64,000 nt of DNA from Bacillota bacterium (lineage in GTDB: Bacteria > Bacillota > Sulfobacillia > Sulfobacillales > Sulfobacillaceae). The position numbers were made by a program, and so were the translations under genes. The notes under the pieces are model-generated. The model did no database searches and had not been told where the DNA came from. It saw only the letters and a program-made list of their open reading frames with translations. Shown here one piece after another: positions 28,156 through 38,018 of the stretch (the stretch's first letter is position 1; each line of letters begins with the position of its first letter). The DNA lies in contig JAKACM010000001.1 of assembly GCA_021821465.1 (NCBI GenBank), positions 87,140 through 151,139 of the forward strand. The letters are read 5' to 3'.

Positions 28156-29310
28156 ATGCTATATCCGCCACAGATCTTATTACCCGGGCCCACACCGGTG
28201 CCTCCCAGCGTCAATTTAGCCATGCAACAAGCCATGTCCGATCATAGGGGCAGTGTGTTTACAAAGGTGAAGGACCATGTCCTCAAGGAATTGGATGATC
28301 TCTTTGATGTCGGTCCAAATGGCGGGGTGGCCGTTATTCCCACCAGCGGCACCGGATCTTTAGAGGCCGCCATTCAGAACTTCCTTTTGCCGGGCGACAA
28401 GGTTATCGGAGTCAGTACCGGTACTTTCGGTGAACGATTTGTGGACATTGCCGAGAAAATGGGAGTGCAAGTCAGACATTTACGCGTCAATTACGGCGAG
28501 GCGTTCGATCCCAAAAACATTCTTGAGGTTTTGACGGAAGAGCAGAACATTAAAGCGATATTGGTTACCCATAACGAAACGTCAACGGGGGTATTGAATC
28601 CGGTTGTAGAACTCGCCTCGCAACTCCATTCGATGGCCAATCCTCCATTACTCATTGTAGACAGCATCTCGGGAGTGCCTTCAGTGCCTTTGAAAGTTGT
28701 CCGCAATCATGTTGACGTAATCATTGCAGCCTCACAAAAAGGCTTTATGTGTCCTCCCGGTCTGGGTGTCTTAGCGGTGGCCGAGCGTGCCCGCAATGAG
28801 ATCATCCCAGAACGCCCGGGCCGTCTATTCTTTGATTTGCGTCCCTACTTAAACCGGCAGTTTCCTTATACCCCTGCCGTGTCTTTGTGGTACGGGCTGG
28901 AAGAGGCGCTTCATCTACTCACTGAAGAGGGCGAACAGCCCCGTTTGGCCCGTCATCAGCTGTTGAGCCGTATGGCCCGAGCCTTTGGTCAAGCCGCCGG
29001 CCTCACACCTCCCGTGAAGGAGGAATTTGCCTCCCCTACAGTAACGGCTTTAAAGGCTCCCCAAATGATGAGCCCCGTGCAATTTCGCAACGAAACCGCC
29101 AAACTGGGACTACAAATCGCGGGAGCCATGGGTCCCTGGCACCATGATTACATCCGCATCGGTCATGTCGGTGCCGTGTTGCCGGAACAACTCTTTAAGG
29201 GATTAGCGACATTAGCTCATTTGCTGCCTGCGGGTTTTGATGGATTGCAGGCGGCATGGGTCACTTGGCACGACGCCATCACAGTTGACGAGGAGGTTCA
29301 CCGCCAATGA
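28156..29310 (+). CDS. class V PLP aminotransferase (serine-pyruvate / alanine-glyoxylate type)
   Basis: 384 residues. The family start LLPGPTPVPPSV, TSGTGSLEAAIQNFL, HNETSTGVLNP and the PLP lysine in AASQKGFMCPPGLGV are visible. The gene has GAGGAGG ahead of it and its stop overlaps the serA start (ATGA). In this position it likely supplies the transamination step that SerC performs elsewhere (phosphohydroxypyruvate to phosphoserine), or links serine with glyoxylate. Regulation by the T-box leader is direct from sequence. Confidence 0.9.
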   Translation: MLYPPQILLPGPTPVPPSVNLAMQQAMSDHRGSVFTKVKDHVLKELDDLFDVGPNGGVAVIPTSGTGSLEAAIQNFLLPGDKVIGVSTGTFGERFVDIAEKMGVQVRHLRVNYGEAFDPKNILEVLTEEQNIKAILVTHNETSTGVLNPVVELASQLHSMANPPLLIVDSISGVPSVPLKVVRNHVDVIIAASQKGFMCPPGLGVLAVAERARNEIIPERPGRLFFDLRPYLNRQFPYTPAVSLWYGLEEALHLLTEEGEQPRLARHQLLSRMARAFGQAAGLTPPVKEEFASPTVTALKAPQMMSPVQFRNETAKLGLQIAGAMGPWHHDYIRIGHVGAVLPEQLFKGLATLAHLLPAGFDGLQAAWVTWHDAITVDEEVHRQ

Positions 29311-30866
29311 CACGTCCACGGATCCTTATCACCGAAACTTTAGGCCAGGAAGGCATAGACATGCTGCGTGAAATGTCGGATGTTGATGCTTATGATCTCT
29401 TGCCTAAAGAGCAATTGCCCGAAATTTTGGGAAACTATGATGCTGTCATTATCCGCAGCGCGCACAGACTCCCCCGTGAGGTTCTGACGAACCGCCCCCG
29501 CTTGAAAGTTGTCGCGAGGGCCGGTTCAGGAGTCGACAACGTCGATCTCAAGGCCTGCACCGAATTCGGCATTGCCGTAGTCAATGCTCCCGGCGCCAAT
29601 GCGATTGCTGCCGCCGAACAGGCTTTTGGACACATGTTGACAATTCTGCGAAATATCCACTTGGGAGACGCACATGTTCGCGAAGGCGGATGGAATCGCA
29701 AGAAATTTCTCGGAGGGGAACTTCGCGGACGACGACTTGGTATCATTGGCTTTGGAAAAGTCGGACGGGAAGCGGCCCGTATTGCCCACGGGTTTCGCAT
29801 GCCAGTTTATGCCTATGACCCGTTTGTAGCCCCGGAAATTTTTCAGGCCCACAACGTTACCCCTATAGACACACTGGAAGAACTGATGCCTGTATCGGAT
29901 GTCTTGACCTTGCACACCCCCAAATCCGGACCCCAAATCGGTATGGATTTGCTGGCGCGACTCCCTCAAAATGCCATTGTTGTCAATGTTGCCCGAGGAG
30001 GCATGATTGATGAGGAAGCGTTAGCCAAATTGCTGGATATGGGTCAGTTGTTGGGAGTAGGCCTGGATGTCTTTAGTCAGGAACCTCCGCCCAGGAATTT
30101 CCCGCTCTTTAATCATCCCCGCGCCGTTCTCACTCCCCATTTGGGTGGAAGTACCCAAGAAGCCATGACGGGGGTGGCTGTCATGACCGCCCAAGGAGTC
30201 ATCCAAGCTCTTAAGGGTGAGACCCCGCCCAATATTGTCAATGTTCCGATTCCTCCTCTGAGTCCCGACGAATTTGGCCTTCTGGATGAAGGAGCCAGAG
30301 TGGTGGGTCGAATCTTCGCACAAATGAACAAAAAAATCACGGCACCACTGGTCCTAACTCTCAAAGGGGGCATTGTCCCCAATGCCATTCCATGGCTCAA
30401 ACAAACCGTCCTGGCAGCGGTATTGAGCGAACAGCTCGATGGTCGGGTCAATGCCGTCAATGCTTTGCTCAAAGCCGAAACCCAAGGTTTAACATTGTTG
30501 GTTGAGGAACGGGATCCCAATAAATCTCCGGCATTGAGTCTACGTCTGGAAGGCAACGCCAAAACGACTACCGAAGTGATTCTTGATAATCACTCGCCAC
30601 GCCTCAGGTATATCAACGGCATCGCCATGGATCTGCCGTGGCCGAAAAATGCACTGATGACGGTGCACAATGATGCTCCCGGAGTAGTGGGAAAAGTCGG
30701 CACGTTGGTTGGGCAGCATAATGTCAATATTGGTAATCTGCATTTGGCCCGTGATGAAAAGACGCACCAAGCGCTGATGATTTTATCGCTGGACCAGACA
30801 GCACCGGACACTCTCGTCGAAGACGTCAAAAAAATCCCGGAAATTGATCAGGTCTTCGTCTTCTGA
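29307..30866 (+). CDS. serA: D-3-phosphoglycerate dehydrogenase, long form with ACT domain
   Basis: 519 residues. The NAD-binding region reads RRLGIIGFGKVGREAARIA, catalytic Arg/Glu/His motifs are LHTPKSGPQIGMDLLA, VNVARGGMIDEEAL and LTPHLGGSTQEA. An intervening domain follows to about residue 440, then a C-terminal ACT domain (MTVHNDAPGVVGKVGTLV, VNIGNLHLARD) that usually binds serine for feedback inhibition. It is translationally coupled to the aminotransferase. Its last 19 bases overlap the convergent glycosylase gene. Confidence 0.95.
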   Translation: MTRPRILITETLGQEGIDMLREMSDVDAYDLLPKEQLPEILGNYDAVIIRSAHRLPREVLTNRPRLKVVARAGSGVDNVDLKACTEFGIAVVNAPGANAIAAAEQAFGHMLTILRNIHLGDAHVREGGWNRKKFLGGELRGRRLGIIGFGKVGREAARIAHGFRMPVYAYDPFVAPEIFQAHNVTPIDTLEELMPVSDVLTLHTPKSGPQIGMDLLARLPQNAIVVNVARGGMIDEEALAKLLDMGQLLGVGLDVFSQEPPPRNFPLFNHPRAVLTPHLGGSTQEAMTGVAVMTAQGVIQALKGETPPNIVNVPIPPLSPDEFGLLDEGARVVGRIFAQMNKKITAPLVLTLKGGIVPNAIPWLKQTVLAAVLSEQLDGRVNAVNALLKAETQGLTLLVEERDPNKSPALSLRLEGNAKTTTEVILDNHSPRLRYINGIAMDLPWPKNALMTVHNDAPGVVGKVGTLVGQHNVNIGNLHLARDEKTHQALMILSLDQTAPDTLVEDVKKIPEIDQVFVF

Positions 30867-31498
30867 ATCCGATCTTTTACCGACACGCAAAGATGATTTT
30901 TGATCCAAAACCGCCAAGGGTACTGTGCGGCTTCTCCGGCATAATTGACATTGATCCTGGGGCCCGTTGCAATCTCTTCAGAAGCCAACGGGTCCCAGTC
31001 ATGATAAAGTTGCAATCGGGAATTAAAAAATGCTAGGCCGTACTCTTGTTGTGCGACGCCGAGAGCCTGCGCTAACTTTGCCGGCCCGTTGGTCAATTGA
31101 CATAAATTGGATACTGACCCTGTGATCTCAAGATGCCTGCGCTGTGCCATGAGTTCAATACCTTGAAGAGGTTCCAATGCTCGAATGAGGATGGCTTCAG
31201 GGCTACCCGGAGGTCCCGTTACTACGTTCAAACAATAGTGCATGCCGTAGACGAAATAGACATAAGCATGCCCGGGAGGACCATACATGACACGGGTTCT
31301 TGGTGTGATCTTTCCTCCGAAGCTATGAGCTGCTCGGTCGTCAGGCCCTCTATACATCTCTACCTCAACAACACGTCCGGCACACCGGCCCAAGGGGCCG
31401 TCATGCGCAATGACCATTCCCAACAAACTCCGGGCTAGATCTGGAGTCGGACGGCCAAAAAAAGTCTTGCTCGCAAGACCCTTCCAATTGTTCTCCAA
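30848..31498 (-). CDS. 3-methyladenine DNA glycosylase (AAG/MPG family)
   Basis: 216 residues. Excises alkylated purines. Signatures include LARSLLGMVIAHDG, GRVVEVEMYRGPDDRAAHSFGGK, RTRVMYGPPGHAYVYFVYGMHYCLNVVTG and the late GPRINVNYAGEA. The start is a TTG with AAAGGAG ten bases upstream. It overlaps serA tail to tail. Confidence 0.93.
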   Translation of the reverse strand: MENNWKGLASKTFFGRPTPDLARSLLGMVIAHDGPLGRCAGRVVEVEMYRGPDDRAAHSFGGKITPRTRVMYGPPGHAYVYFVYGMHYCLNVVTGPPGSPEAILIRALEPLQGIELMAQRRHLEITGSVSNLCQLTNGPAKLAQALGVAQQEYGLAFFNSRLQLYHDWDPLASEEIATGPRINVNYAGEAAQYPWRFWIKNHLCVSVKDRIQKTKT

Positions 31499-32211
31499 TT
31501 GCCCGTCACTCCTTTGAGCTTTTCCTCGAGAATTTTTCCTCGAGAATTTTAGATATAAGACGCGGGCTCCTCACCCCCATGATCAGCGGGTTATAACCTT
31601 GGTTGGGCATTGGTCGCCCGTTAAAGCATTTATGCTCCCGAGCCTAGTTCGTGATTGCTGAGATCTATGAAGAACCCAACGAGCGAGAATTTCAAAGATC
31701 ACTATAATCCAAACTCCAGGTATAGCCAACATACACGCCAAAATTGAAAAATAGGTTAAAATACCACAGGTTAAGGGAGGTAGCAGCGCCACTGTCAAAG
31801 AACGCAAAGGACAGATACTTTAACTTTGAAGGATTTCGTAAAATTCGACACGAATTCCAAGGGAACACCAGCACGCGTTCGGGAGACATGATATACGAGT
31901 ATTAACAATCAGAATGCAATCTTCTTTTCTGTATGCTTTTTCGTATAACGAAGAAGTCGAGTCGTGGATAGCTTTAGTTTCGTCAATATGTGGGATGGTG
32001 TTCACACGTGCTACAAATTCCCCGTATGCCCTCCAGAGGCTTATCTTTAGTCGTGATACCAATAACATTCAGGCGGTCAGCCCGAGAATCGAAACGGAAG
32101 GAAGAGTTCCCCAACGGCTATTTCGGTATTCCGGGCCTAAGCCCTTTTGCACCCCATCCAGAGATTCATTCCGTAAAACGCCTGGCACGAATCACCTCAC
32201 AAAAGTAAGGT
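31499..32211. other. AT-richer intergenic region on the trailer side of the CRISPR array
   Basis: About 710 bp. A short tandem duplication TTTTTCCTCGAGAA lies near 31518-31549. A 74-codon frame at 31583-31807 (minus, TTG start) encodes two hydrophobic stretches but lacks a ribosome site; others on the plus strand look random. No leader function is expected because the array is read from the other end. Confidence 0.45.
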
Positions 32212-33573
32212 GAACCCAATTCCTTATAGGTAGGCTACACACTCTCCCAATTCATGAGCTTGACCCTCCCTTGAAGAAGTTTCAATTCCTTATAGGTAGG
32301 CTACACACGGGAAGTCTTCCTTGATCAACTCGTGCAAACCTACATGGTTTCAATTCCTTATAGGTAGGCTACACACACTAGGCAGGAAGGGGTTGCTGAC
32401 CCCGTTTTCGCGGTTTCAATTCCTTATAGGTAGGCTACACACCACCAACTGACCCAAGCCTTGACGGACAGCACCATGTTTCAATTCCTTATAGGTAGGC
32501 TACACACAGTTGAAGAGTGCCCCTGCGGCCTCCTCATCCTCCGTTTCAATTCCTTATAGGTAGGCTACACACCTTAACCTTCCTTCTGCAAGTGATAGCC
32601 CACAGTCGGGGTTTCAATTCCTTATAGGTAGGCTACACACGCCCGTAAACGATACATTAGTTCCAGTATCAGCACCGAGTTTCAATTCCTTATAGGTAGG
32701 CTACACACATTCGATACCTCGATAAAGCATTTTACGATCTCTAGTTTCAATTCCTTATAGGTAGGCTACACACACCGTTATCCGGTCGCGGATGCCCGTC
32801 AAATTTTCCAGTTTCAATTCCTTATAGGTAGGCTACACACGGCTCAATCTCGCCTTAACTCTCATTGACATTGCAGTTTCAATTCCTTATAGGTAGGCTA
32901 CACACTTCCGCTACCAGATTTTAGAAAAGATGGGTGTACCGAGTTTCAATTCCTTATAGGTAGGCTACACACGGAGGGTGTCTGTCTCGAAGTGACACAA
33001 AATATCCGCGTTTCAATTCCTTATAGGTAGGCTACACACCAATACGGTCAGCGTCTATACCAATACCTATGCGAAGTTTCAATTCCTTATAGGTAGGCTA
33101 CACACAGTGCGGCCACCAATACGGGGTATCAGAGTGCAGCCACGTTTCAATTCCTTATAGGTAGGCTACACACACTACGCGGAGCCGGGGGGAGCCCCAG
33201 GATCCAGTTGTTTCAATTCCTTATAGGTAGGCTACACACCTACGACCAATGCGAGACCTTGCAGCGGGAAATTTGTTTCAATTCCTTATAGGTAGGCTAC
33301 ACACACTCCGGCAGGTAATTGACTGACGACATGAATATTGCTGTTTCAATTCCTTATAGGTAGGCTACACACCCCAACTCAAAGACCACCTGGCCCAATT
33401 GGTGGAACTGGTTTCAATTCCTTATAGGTAGGCTACACACCTGAAGTGAGTAGATTTGTCCCCTGCCATTCTTCATAGTTTCAATTCCTTATAGGTAGGC
33501 TACACACGCTTGATGTTTGATGGCTCAGGTACCTTTTGTGGCTGTTTCAATTCCTTATAGGTAGGCTACACAC
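32212..33573 (-). CRISPR. CRISPR array: 21 repeats, 20 spacers
   Basis: 30-bp repeats beginning GTTTCAATTCC and ending GGCTACACAC on the plus strand, at 32212, 32278, 32347, 32413, 32478, 32543, 32611, 32679, 32744, 32811, 32876, 32943, 33010, 33076, 33144, 33210, 33275, 33343, 33411, 33478 and 33544. Spacers are 35-39 bp. All repeats read identical except the first (32212-32241), whose outer four bases differ (AACC for GTTT). In minus-strand orientation repeats end in ATTGAAAC, the classic crRNA 5'-handle. Both facts put the leader on the right, beside the cas operon, and the oldest spacers on the left. Confidence 0.98.
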
Positions 33574-33747
33574 TCATTTTGGGGCTCTATACTTAGGTTG
33601 TCAATTGGATATTTTGTGGAACTTGTTGGCAGTCGTAAAGGGGAAATTCCTGGAATTGTTGTTCTATAAGGCTTTCGTGATTTCCCACATTGTCGTCGAT
33701 CCCCGGTGGTTTTTGCGCTACTGGCGATCGACGAGGAAAATTAATAA
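33574..33747 (-). promoter_or_regulatory. CRISPR leader, with a long hairpin
   Basis: 174 bp between the last cas gene stop and the newest repeat. Its position follows from array polarity. It includes an imperfect 16-bp hairpin at about 33696-33734 (CGTCGATC ... GATCGACG, extended inward by G-U pairs). No T-run follows that hairpin on the minus strand. No obvious promoter could be fixed. Confidence 0.6.
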
Positions 33748-36012
33748 TTATCTTTTCTCAAACTCTTCAATTACTCTATCAACAGAAGGTAGTATACATC
33801 GTGTCCGATACTCATTAACTTTGCCCCTGTTATCCGTTTTACCCGTGTTATTGTCCGAGTTGCACGATACACAGTCCATTTTACATTCGATTTCCAAGTA
33901 ACGGGTAACCGCATTCCATGCCTTGTTCTCGTCGTTGCTATAATCCCGCCATGTGAGAATTTTCTTCAATTGAGATAAACGAGGCTCATCCCATAGTGAA
34001 CGATTTTGTGGACTGTCGTCGGCATCCGTTTGCTGATGAATTGCGACAATCATTTCCTCTTCAAAACTTTTTCGATATTTTTCAGCCCGTGGTAGGACAT
34101 CCGTTTCTCCCAATTCCCATGCTCCATTACGCGTTAAGGTATGGTAATACTGAACAGGATTTTGTTGAATAATGTGCTCCACCTCTACCTGAACTGAACC
34201 CAATCCCAATGGCTTGCCCATCCCTAATTTCATTGCACATCCGGTAGGCAACCGTAAGACAAACAACAAGGCGCCTAGTTCAAATTCTGTAAGATTTTCA
34301 AAACGCATCCGACCGGAGAACTTGATCCCCGTATTAACAACATTGCGCATTTTAACGTGACTACGATCACCGTCTGCCCCAACATCTTTCTCAACCCAGC
34401 TATTAGCAGCGTGCTTTTCATAAGGTGTGTTTCGGTGCCAATAAAGCTTATAACCACGAATATTTGTCCCGGGGGTATTCCAATTATTTCTTTGGTTGAT
34501 CCGCTTAATACCGTTTTGATCTAAATAATGTTGTATAGTAGTCGGCTTTGGTGCACTAAGTATTTTCGGTGTACACTCGCTACACAATTTCCAATTTTGA
34601 TTAAATGGTTGCAAGACCAGATCCTCAAAGAATAGTCTCGTAACCCAAGAATTTAATGCACTAGATACACCAGAAACGCCAAACAGCGCATCAACCAAAT
34701 CGACACCAGATTCTTGAATAATCGACGGCACATGGTCTCCAATGGTGTAATCGTAGGGAACACGAAAATAGGGCGTATGGCCAAAGATGATACGCGACGT
34801 GTTCTTGAGCTCTCGATAAAATACAGGAACTCCATTGGGAAAAGACACCGAGCCACCGCATTCGTTATTCGTCACATTTGCCACATAGCGTTTATGCTTA
34901 GCACTTTCGAGAATATTTACAGGAATGTTTCGTCCGGTATCCGCCACATAATCGCGTATATCGTTGTCAGAAAGAGGTATTTCCTTGCCTTCGATAGTCG
35001 GCGGCCACATTTTAATTATGCTTTCTTTCCCATGCATCGAACCCGACGAAATGAGATAGGATTTGTCAAATAGTCTGTAGCAGAAATTCGCCAAATAATG
35101 ATTTTTCTCGTTCTTAAGGAATTCATAAGACGTGCCATTGATCTTTTGGGCAGGAACAATGTAGTATTGCTTATTCGAATCGTCATAGTTTAGATAGCCA
35201 CCTTCGCTTTTTGGCGAGCCAGCCTTGCACTCAGATGCTGACGTTTGAGTACCCTGCATAAAATTTTGATACTCGTCTTTCAGATTCGTTTTGTCTGCTA
35301 AGGCGCGGAAAAACAATCGGCGATCGCGGTCAAACATATTAAACTTTGCATAGGACACGATTTCTAAAAGTTGACGGATGAGTCCACGAAAGGAGCTACC
35401 GGGTATAAAGGGTTGGTTATCAAGTGATGCCATAAATACTTCTTTGCGTTGAAGAGACTCATTCCCGCTTTGATGAGCGGTGCCAATAAATAGCGGTGTC
35501 AAAGTGGTTACCGTGACGGCTAAATACCCTGTCAACCTGTTGCTGTGATAGCGGTTCCGAGAAGGGGGTTGCTGTGAAATTTGAACCACTACATCATTAA
35601 GAGGCACAAAATTGTAAGGAGCCCGTGCCCTTTCAAGTTTTTCAATATGAGATGGGATTCCCTTGTTCTGGGTGTAAGTGGCTGCGGATCGGGTTTTTCT
35701 CTGGCTAGAATTGTACACTCGTCTGCTATTATATTCCCTATGTCGTTGAGTACCCTCCGAGAGTGGAATCTTGGATTTTGTATACCGTTTTCCGTTAATG
35801 ATCACCGATTCAACAAACCCCTTCACACGATGAACCTGAATAGCAATGGGTTGATTCTTTGGAAGCATGGTTAAATCTTTGGAATCAAGTACCTTTTCAT
35901 TAAACCAAGATACCGAAATCGGCTTATTGTTGCTTTCGAGAGTAAATGTAAATACGTACTTATTTTGATCTTTTTTATGAGTAATGACCAAAATAGATCC
36001 TTCCTCATTCAT
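33748..36012 (-). CDS. type III-D CRISPR RAMP protein, TIGR03986-like
   Basis: 754 residues. About 130 N-terminal residues are of unknown fold; then ARAPYNFVPLNDVV, the recognisable TIGR03986 entry motif, begins the RAMP core, with LFIGTAHQSG and PFIPGSSFRGLIRQLLE (the Cas7-type IPGSSxRG helix). A late glycine-rich stretch GCAMKLGMGKPLGLGSVQVEV closes a RAMP fold. A CxxC pair (KLCSECTPK) sits in the middle and another near the C-terminus (CKMDCVSC), suggesting zinc binding. It is the last gene of the effector operon and probably a Cas7-like backbone subunit of the RNA-binding complex. Confidence 0.85.
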   Translation of the reverse strand: MNEEGSILVITHKKDQNKYVFTFTLESNNKPISVSWFNEKVLDSKDLTMLPKNQPIAIQVHRVKGFVESVIINGKRYTKSKIPLSEGTQRHREYNSRRVYNSSQRKTRSAATYTQNKGIPSHIEKLERARAPYNFVPLNDVVVQISQQPPSRNRYHSNRLTGYLAVTVTTLTPLFIGTAHQSGNESLQRKEVFMASLDNQPFIPGSSFRGLIRQLLEIVSYAKFNMFDRDRRLFFRALADKTNLKDEYQNFMQGTQTSASECKAGSPKSEGGYLNYDDSNKQYYIVPAQKINGTSYEFLKNEKNHYLANFCYRLFDKSYLISSGSMHGKESIIKMWPPTIEGKEIPLSDNDIRDYVADTGRNIPVNILESAKHKRYVANVTNNECGGSVSFPNGVPVFYRELKNTSRIIFGHTPYFRVPYDYTIGDHVPSIIQESGVDLVDALFGVSGVSSALNSWVTRLFFEDLVLQPFNQNWKLCSECTPKILSAPKPTTIQHYLDQNGIKRINQRNNWNTPGTNIRGYKLYWHRNTPYEKHAANSWVEKDVGADGDRSHVKMRNVVNTGIKFSGRMRFENLTEFELGALLFVLRLPTGCAMKLGMGKPLGLGSVQVEVEHIIQQNPVQYYHTLTRNGAWELGETDVLPRAEKYRKSFEEEMIVAIHQQTDADDSPQNRSLWDEPRLSQLKKILTWRDYSNDENKAWNAVTRYLEIECKMDCVSCNSDNNTGKTDNRGKVNEYRTRCILPSVDRVIEEFEKR

Positions 36013-36044
36013 GGCGCCCGCTCCTCTCGTGTACCGGTAACCTG

Positions 36045-36611
36045 CTATCTGCCAATGCGAACAATGCGCTGATCAACGATGCTTGCTAAATGATTAACGT
36101 AACCCATGTAATATCGCATGTGCACTACGATGCGATCGCGGCTTCCTTTGCTCCATTGCATAGGTATGATAAAGATCGACCCCCGCTGAGATGAAAGTCT
36201 AACCCAGTCTTGGTCGACAAACTCTTCATGCCTTCCCAATAACAACATTTCTACTTCCTTCACATGAACACGTTGTGTATGACCTTCTTCGGGTACCACA
36301 AAATCTTCGCGAATTCTTCCTTGCATGACGTTATTTTTTCCGCGAAATAGGTAAATTTCCCTATTGTCATTAAACAAACGTGCGCGTTCGAGATAACGAT
36401 CGATGGCCTTAGGATCCATGACGCCACGGCGATTACGTATTCGGATTGCCCCGTCGGTAATTGTGCCAAATACGATATCATGAAATAACCACGCCACAAT
36501 AGACCCGTGATTCAAATATTGCGTCATATCTCCAACCGTAATGTCCTCCGTTAACATTACCGGAGTATATTGGGTGTAAATTTGGGCAAGAAGGTGTCGT
36601 CGCATTGTCAT
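36045..36611 (-). CDS. csx19: Csx19-like type III-D accessory subunit
   Basis: 188 residues. The middle (ERARLFNDNREIYLFRGKNNV) resembles the TIGR03984/Csx19 pattern of an acidic strand followed by a short charged loop; the rest is beta-rich without catalytic motifs. The assignment rests largely on place: between a TIGR03986-like protein and the Cas7 fusion, as in III-D loci. It overlaps the upstream stop by 4 bases. It may be the small structural subunit of the complex; an unrelated protein of similar size is the alternative. Confidence 0.65.
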   Translation of the reverse strand: MTMRRHLLAQIYTQYTPVMLTEDITVGDMTQYLNHGSIVAWLFHDIVFGTITDGAIRIRNRRGVMDPKAIDRYLERARLFNDNREIYLFRGKNNVMQGRIREDFVVPEEGHTQRVHVKEVEMLLLGRHEEFVDQDWVRLSSQRGSIFIIPMQWSKGSRDRIVVHMRYYMGYVNHLASIVDQRIVRIGR

Positions 36612-38005
36612 TGAATCTCTTCGTCTCCCTCGATCTGATCAATAAACTTTTGAACATACGACTGCGCTAAATCGACATTCGAAAAGGTTAAATTGTGATC
36701 GGACTCATCTATGGTCATAGACTCTTGAACGCCATCGTGAAAATAAGTAAGTCGCGCATATTGTCCCACGAGTAGCCCTCGTCCAACACCGATCTCTCCA
36801 CCTAAAGGAAGGTGCCCCGTCCACAAATCTTTAAGGAGCAGAAGGATTAAGCCAAGTTCGCTTTGGCAGGGAGACACGATGCCAAAGGTCAGATGAATCG
36901 TTTCGTCGCCGTGAAAGATTGGTTGTTCATGAAACAAAGCCCCACTAGTAACTCCTCCAGTGAATCGATCAATGCGAATTCGTGATTGTATCATACGTGT
37001 CTCACCAGATAACGCGGCTTCCTCAACAAAAAATCGACTGCTCTTCGCGTGAGATGATTCATTTGTATTAGTGTTGACGTAGCCAAAAAGATCTTGACAA
37101 AATTCGTCCACCACCGTGTCGACGCTATTGTCAACAACATTACCATACTGTTGTAAGGTACGGATAATACGTTCAGCTTGGTGGCGAAACGCGCCCTTGA
37201 TAGCAGTGCCGGGAATAACACTCCGCTGTTGGCTCTCTAAATGTGTCTTATCGGGCAACTCAGGATCCACCGAATAGGCCCCTATCATCAATGATCTTTT
37301 GAGGTAAAAATCCGCATCTACAACGACTTTGTCGATTAACGGCAAAGATAAAGGCAATGGTTCATAGGGAATGAGATCAGTGACATCATTATCAAGGTAT
37401 CTAAACCATTTTTCGCCGTCTTGAGGAAAATTGAAGCGATAAAAACAGACATTTTCACATCGTAATTTACCAAAACCGGTGCGTGCTTTAGACCCCACAT
37501 GAATTCCGTTTTTCAAAATCGCCATGATGTGCGATAAAAAGTCATCCGTATCAGCCATTATCGCATCGTTGTCATCTTTATTGACGTTTACTTCTCCATA
37601 CAACGAAAAACGATAGCCCGGCTCGACAATTTCATAATCGTACTTGGCACCGTACTCAGCAATTCCCGTTTTGCCATTGATCTTGATCCCATCACGCACA
37701 ACGACGCGCACTGCTTGCCTATTTACTGGCAATGCATCATCTAGTATGAAATGGCTTTGCATGGCGTCCGTTTGAGAAGATCGGGGACTCCCAAAAAAAT
37801 ATTCTTCTTCCACGACATTGGCACCAAAATATGTACCGTATTCATGTCGTAACACTCCCATCAAGGCTGTGGCCGGAATGTATGAGCACCCATCATACCC
37901 GCGCAAAATTTCCATGTCTACGTATTGTCCCTGGCCGGCACCTATTAGGAGAGGCGATTCATTCACTAACGAGCCAATCATCACAACTTTCGACACTAGT
38001 TTCAT
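36608..38005 (-). CDS. fused double Cas7 (Csm3-like) RAMP protein
   Basis: 465 residues with two complete Cas7-like domains. Domain 1 (about 1-190) has YVDMEILR with Asp30 at the Csm3 catalytic position, YIPATALMGVLRHEYG, VRDGIKINGKTG and the glycine-rich GSKARTGFGKL. Domain 2 (about 228-420) has VDPELPDKTH with Asp247 and Asp252 as candidates, SVIPGTAIKGAFRHQAERI, RIRIDRFTGGVTSGALF and LGGEIGVGRG. In III-D complexes Cas7-type subunits bind crRNA and cleave target RNA every six bases; here two sites would be held in one chain. Confidence 0.88.
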   Translation of the reverse strand: MKLVSKVVMIGSLVNESPLLIGAGQGQYVDMEILRGYDGCSYIPATALMGVLRHEYGTYFGANVVEEEYFFGSPRSSQTDAMQSHFILDDALPVNRQAVRVVVRDGIKINGKTGIAEYGAKYDYEIVEPGYRFSLYGEVNVNKDDNDAIMADTDDFLSHIMAILKNGIHVGSKARTGFGKLRCENVCFYRFNFPQDGEKWFRYLDNDVTDLIPYEPLPLSLPLIDKVVVDADFYLKRSLMIGAYSVDPELPDKTHLESQQRSVIPGTAIKGAFRHQAERIIRTLQQYGNVVDNSVDTVVDEFCQDLFGYVNTNTNESSHAKSSRFFVEEAALSGETRMIQSRIRIDRFTGGVTSGALFHEQPIFHGDETIHLTFGIVSPCQSELGLILLLLKDLWTGHLPLGGEIGVGRGLLVGQYARLTYFHDGVQESMTIDESDHNLTFSNVDLAQSYVQKFIDQIEGDEEIQ

Positions 38006-38018
38006 TCATCACATCCCC

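Noticed and set aside
31583..31807. 74-codon minus-strand frame with two hydrophobic stretches
   Set aside because: TTG start without a ribosome site; AT-rich sequence easily gives hydrophobic codons. Mentioned only in the region entry.
33536..33901. 121-codon plus-strand frame at the array edge
   Set aside because: It spans part of the last repeat, the leader and the cas gene antisense, so it is chance.
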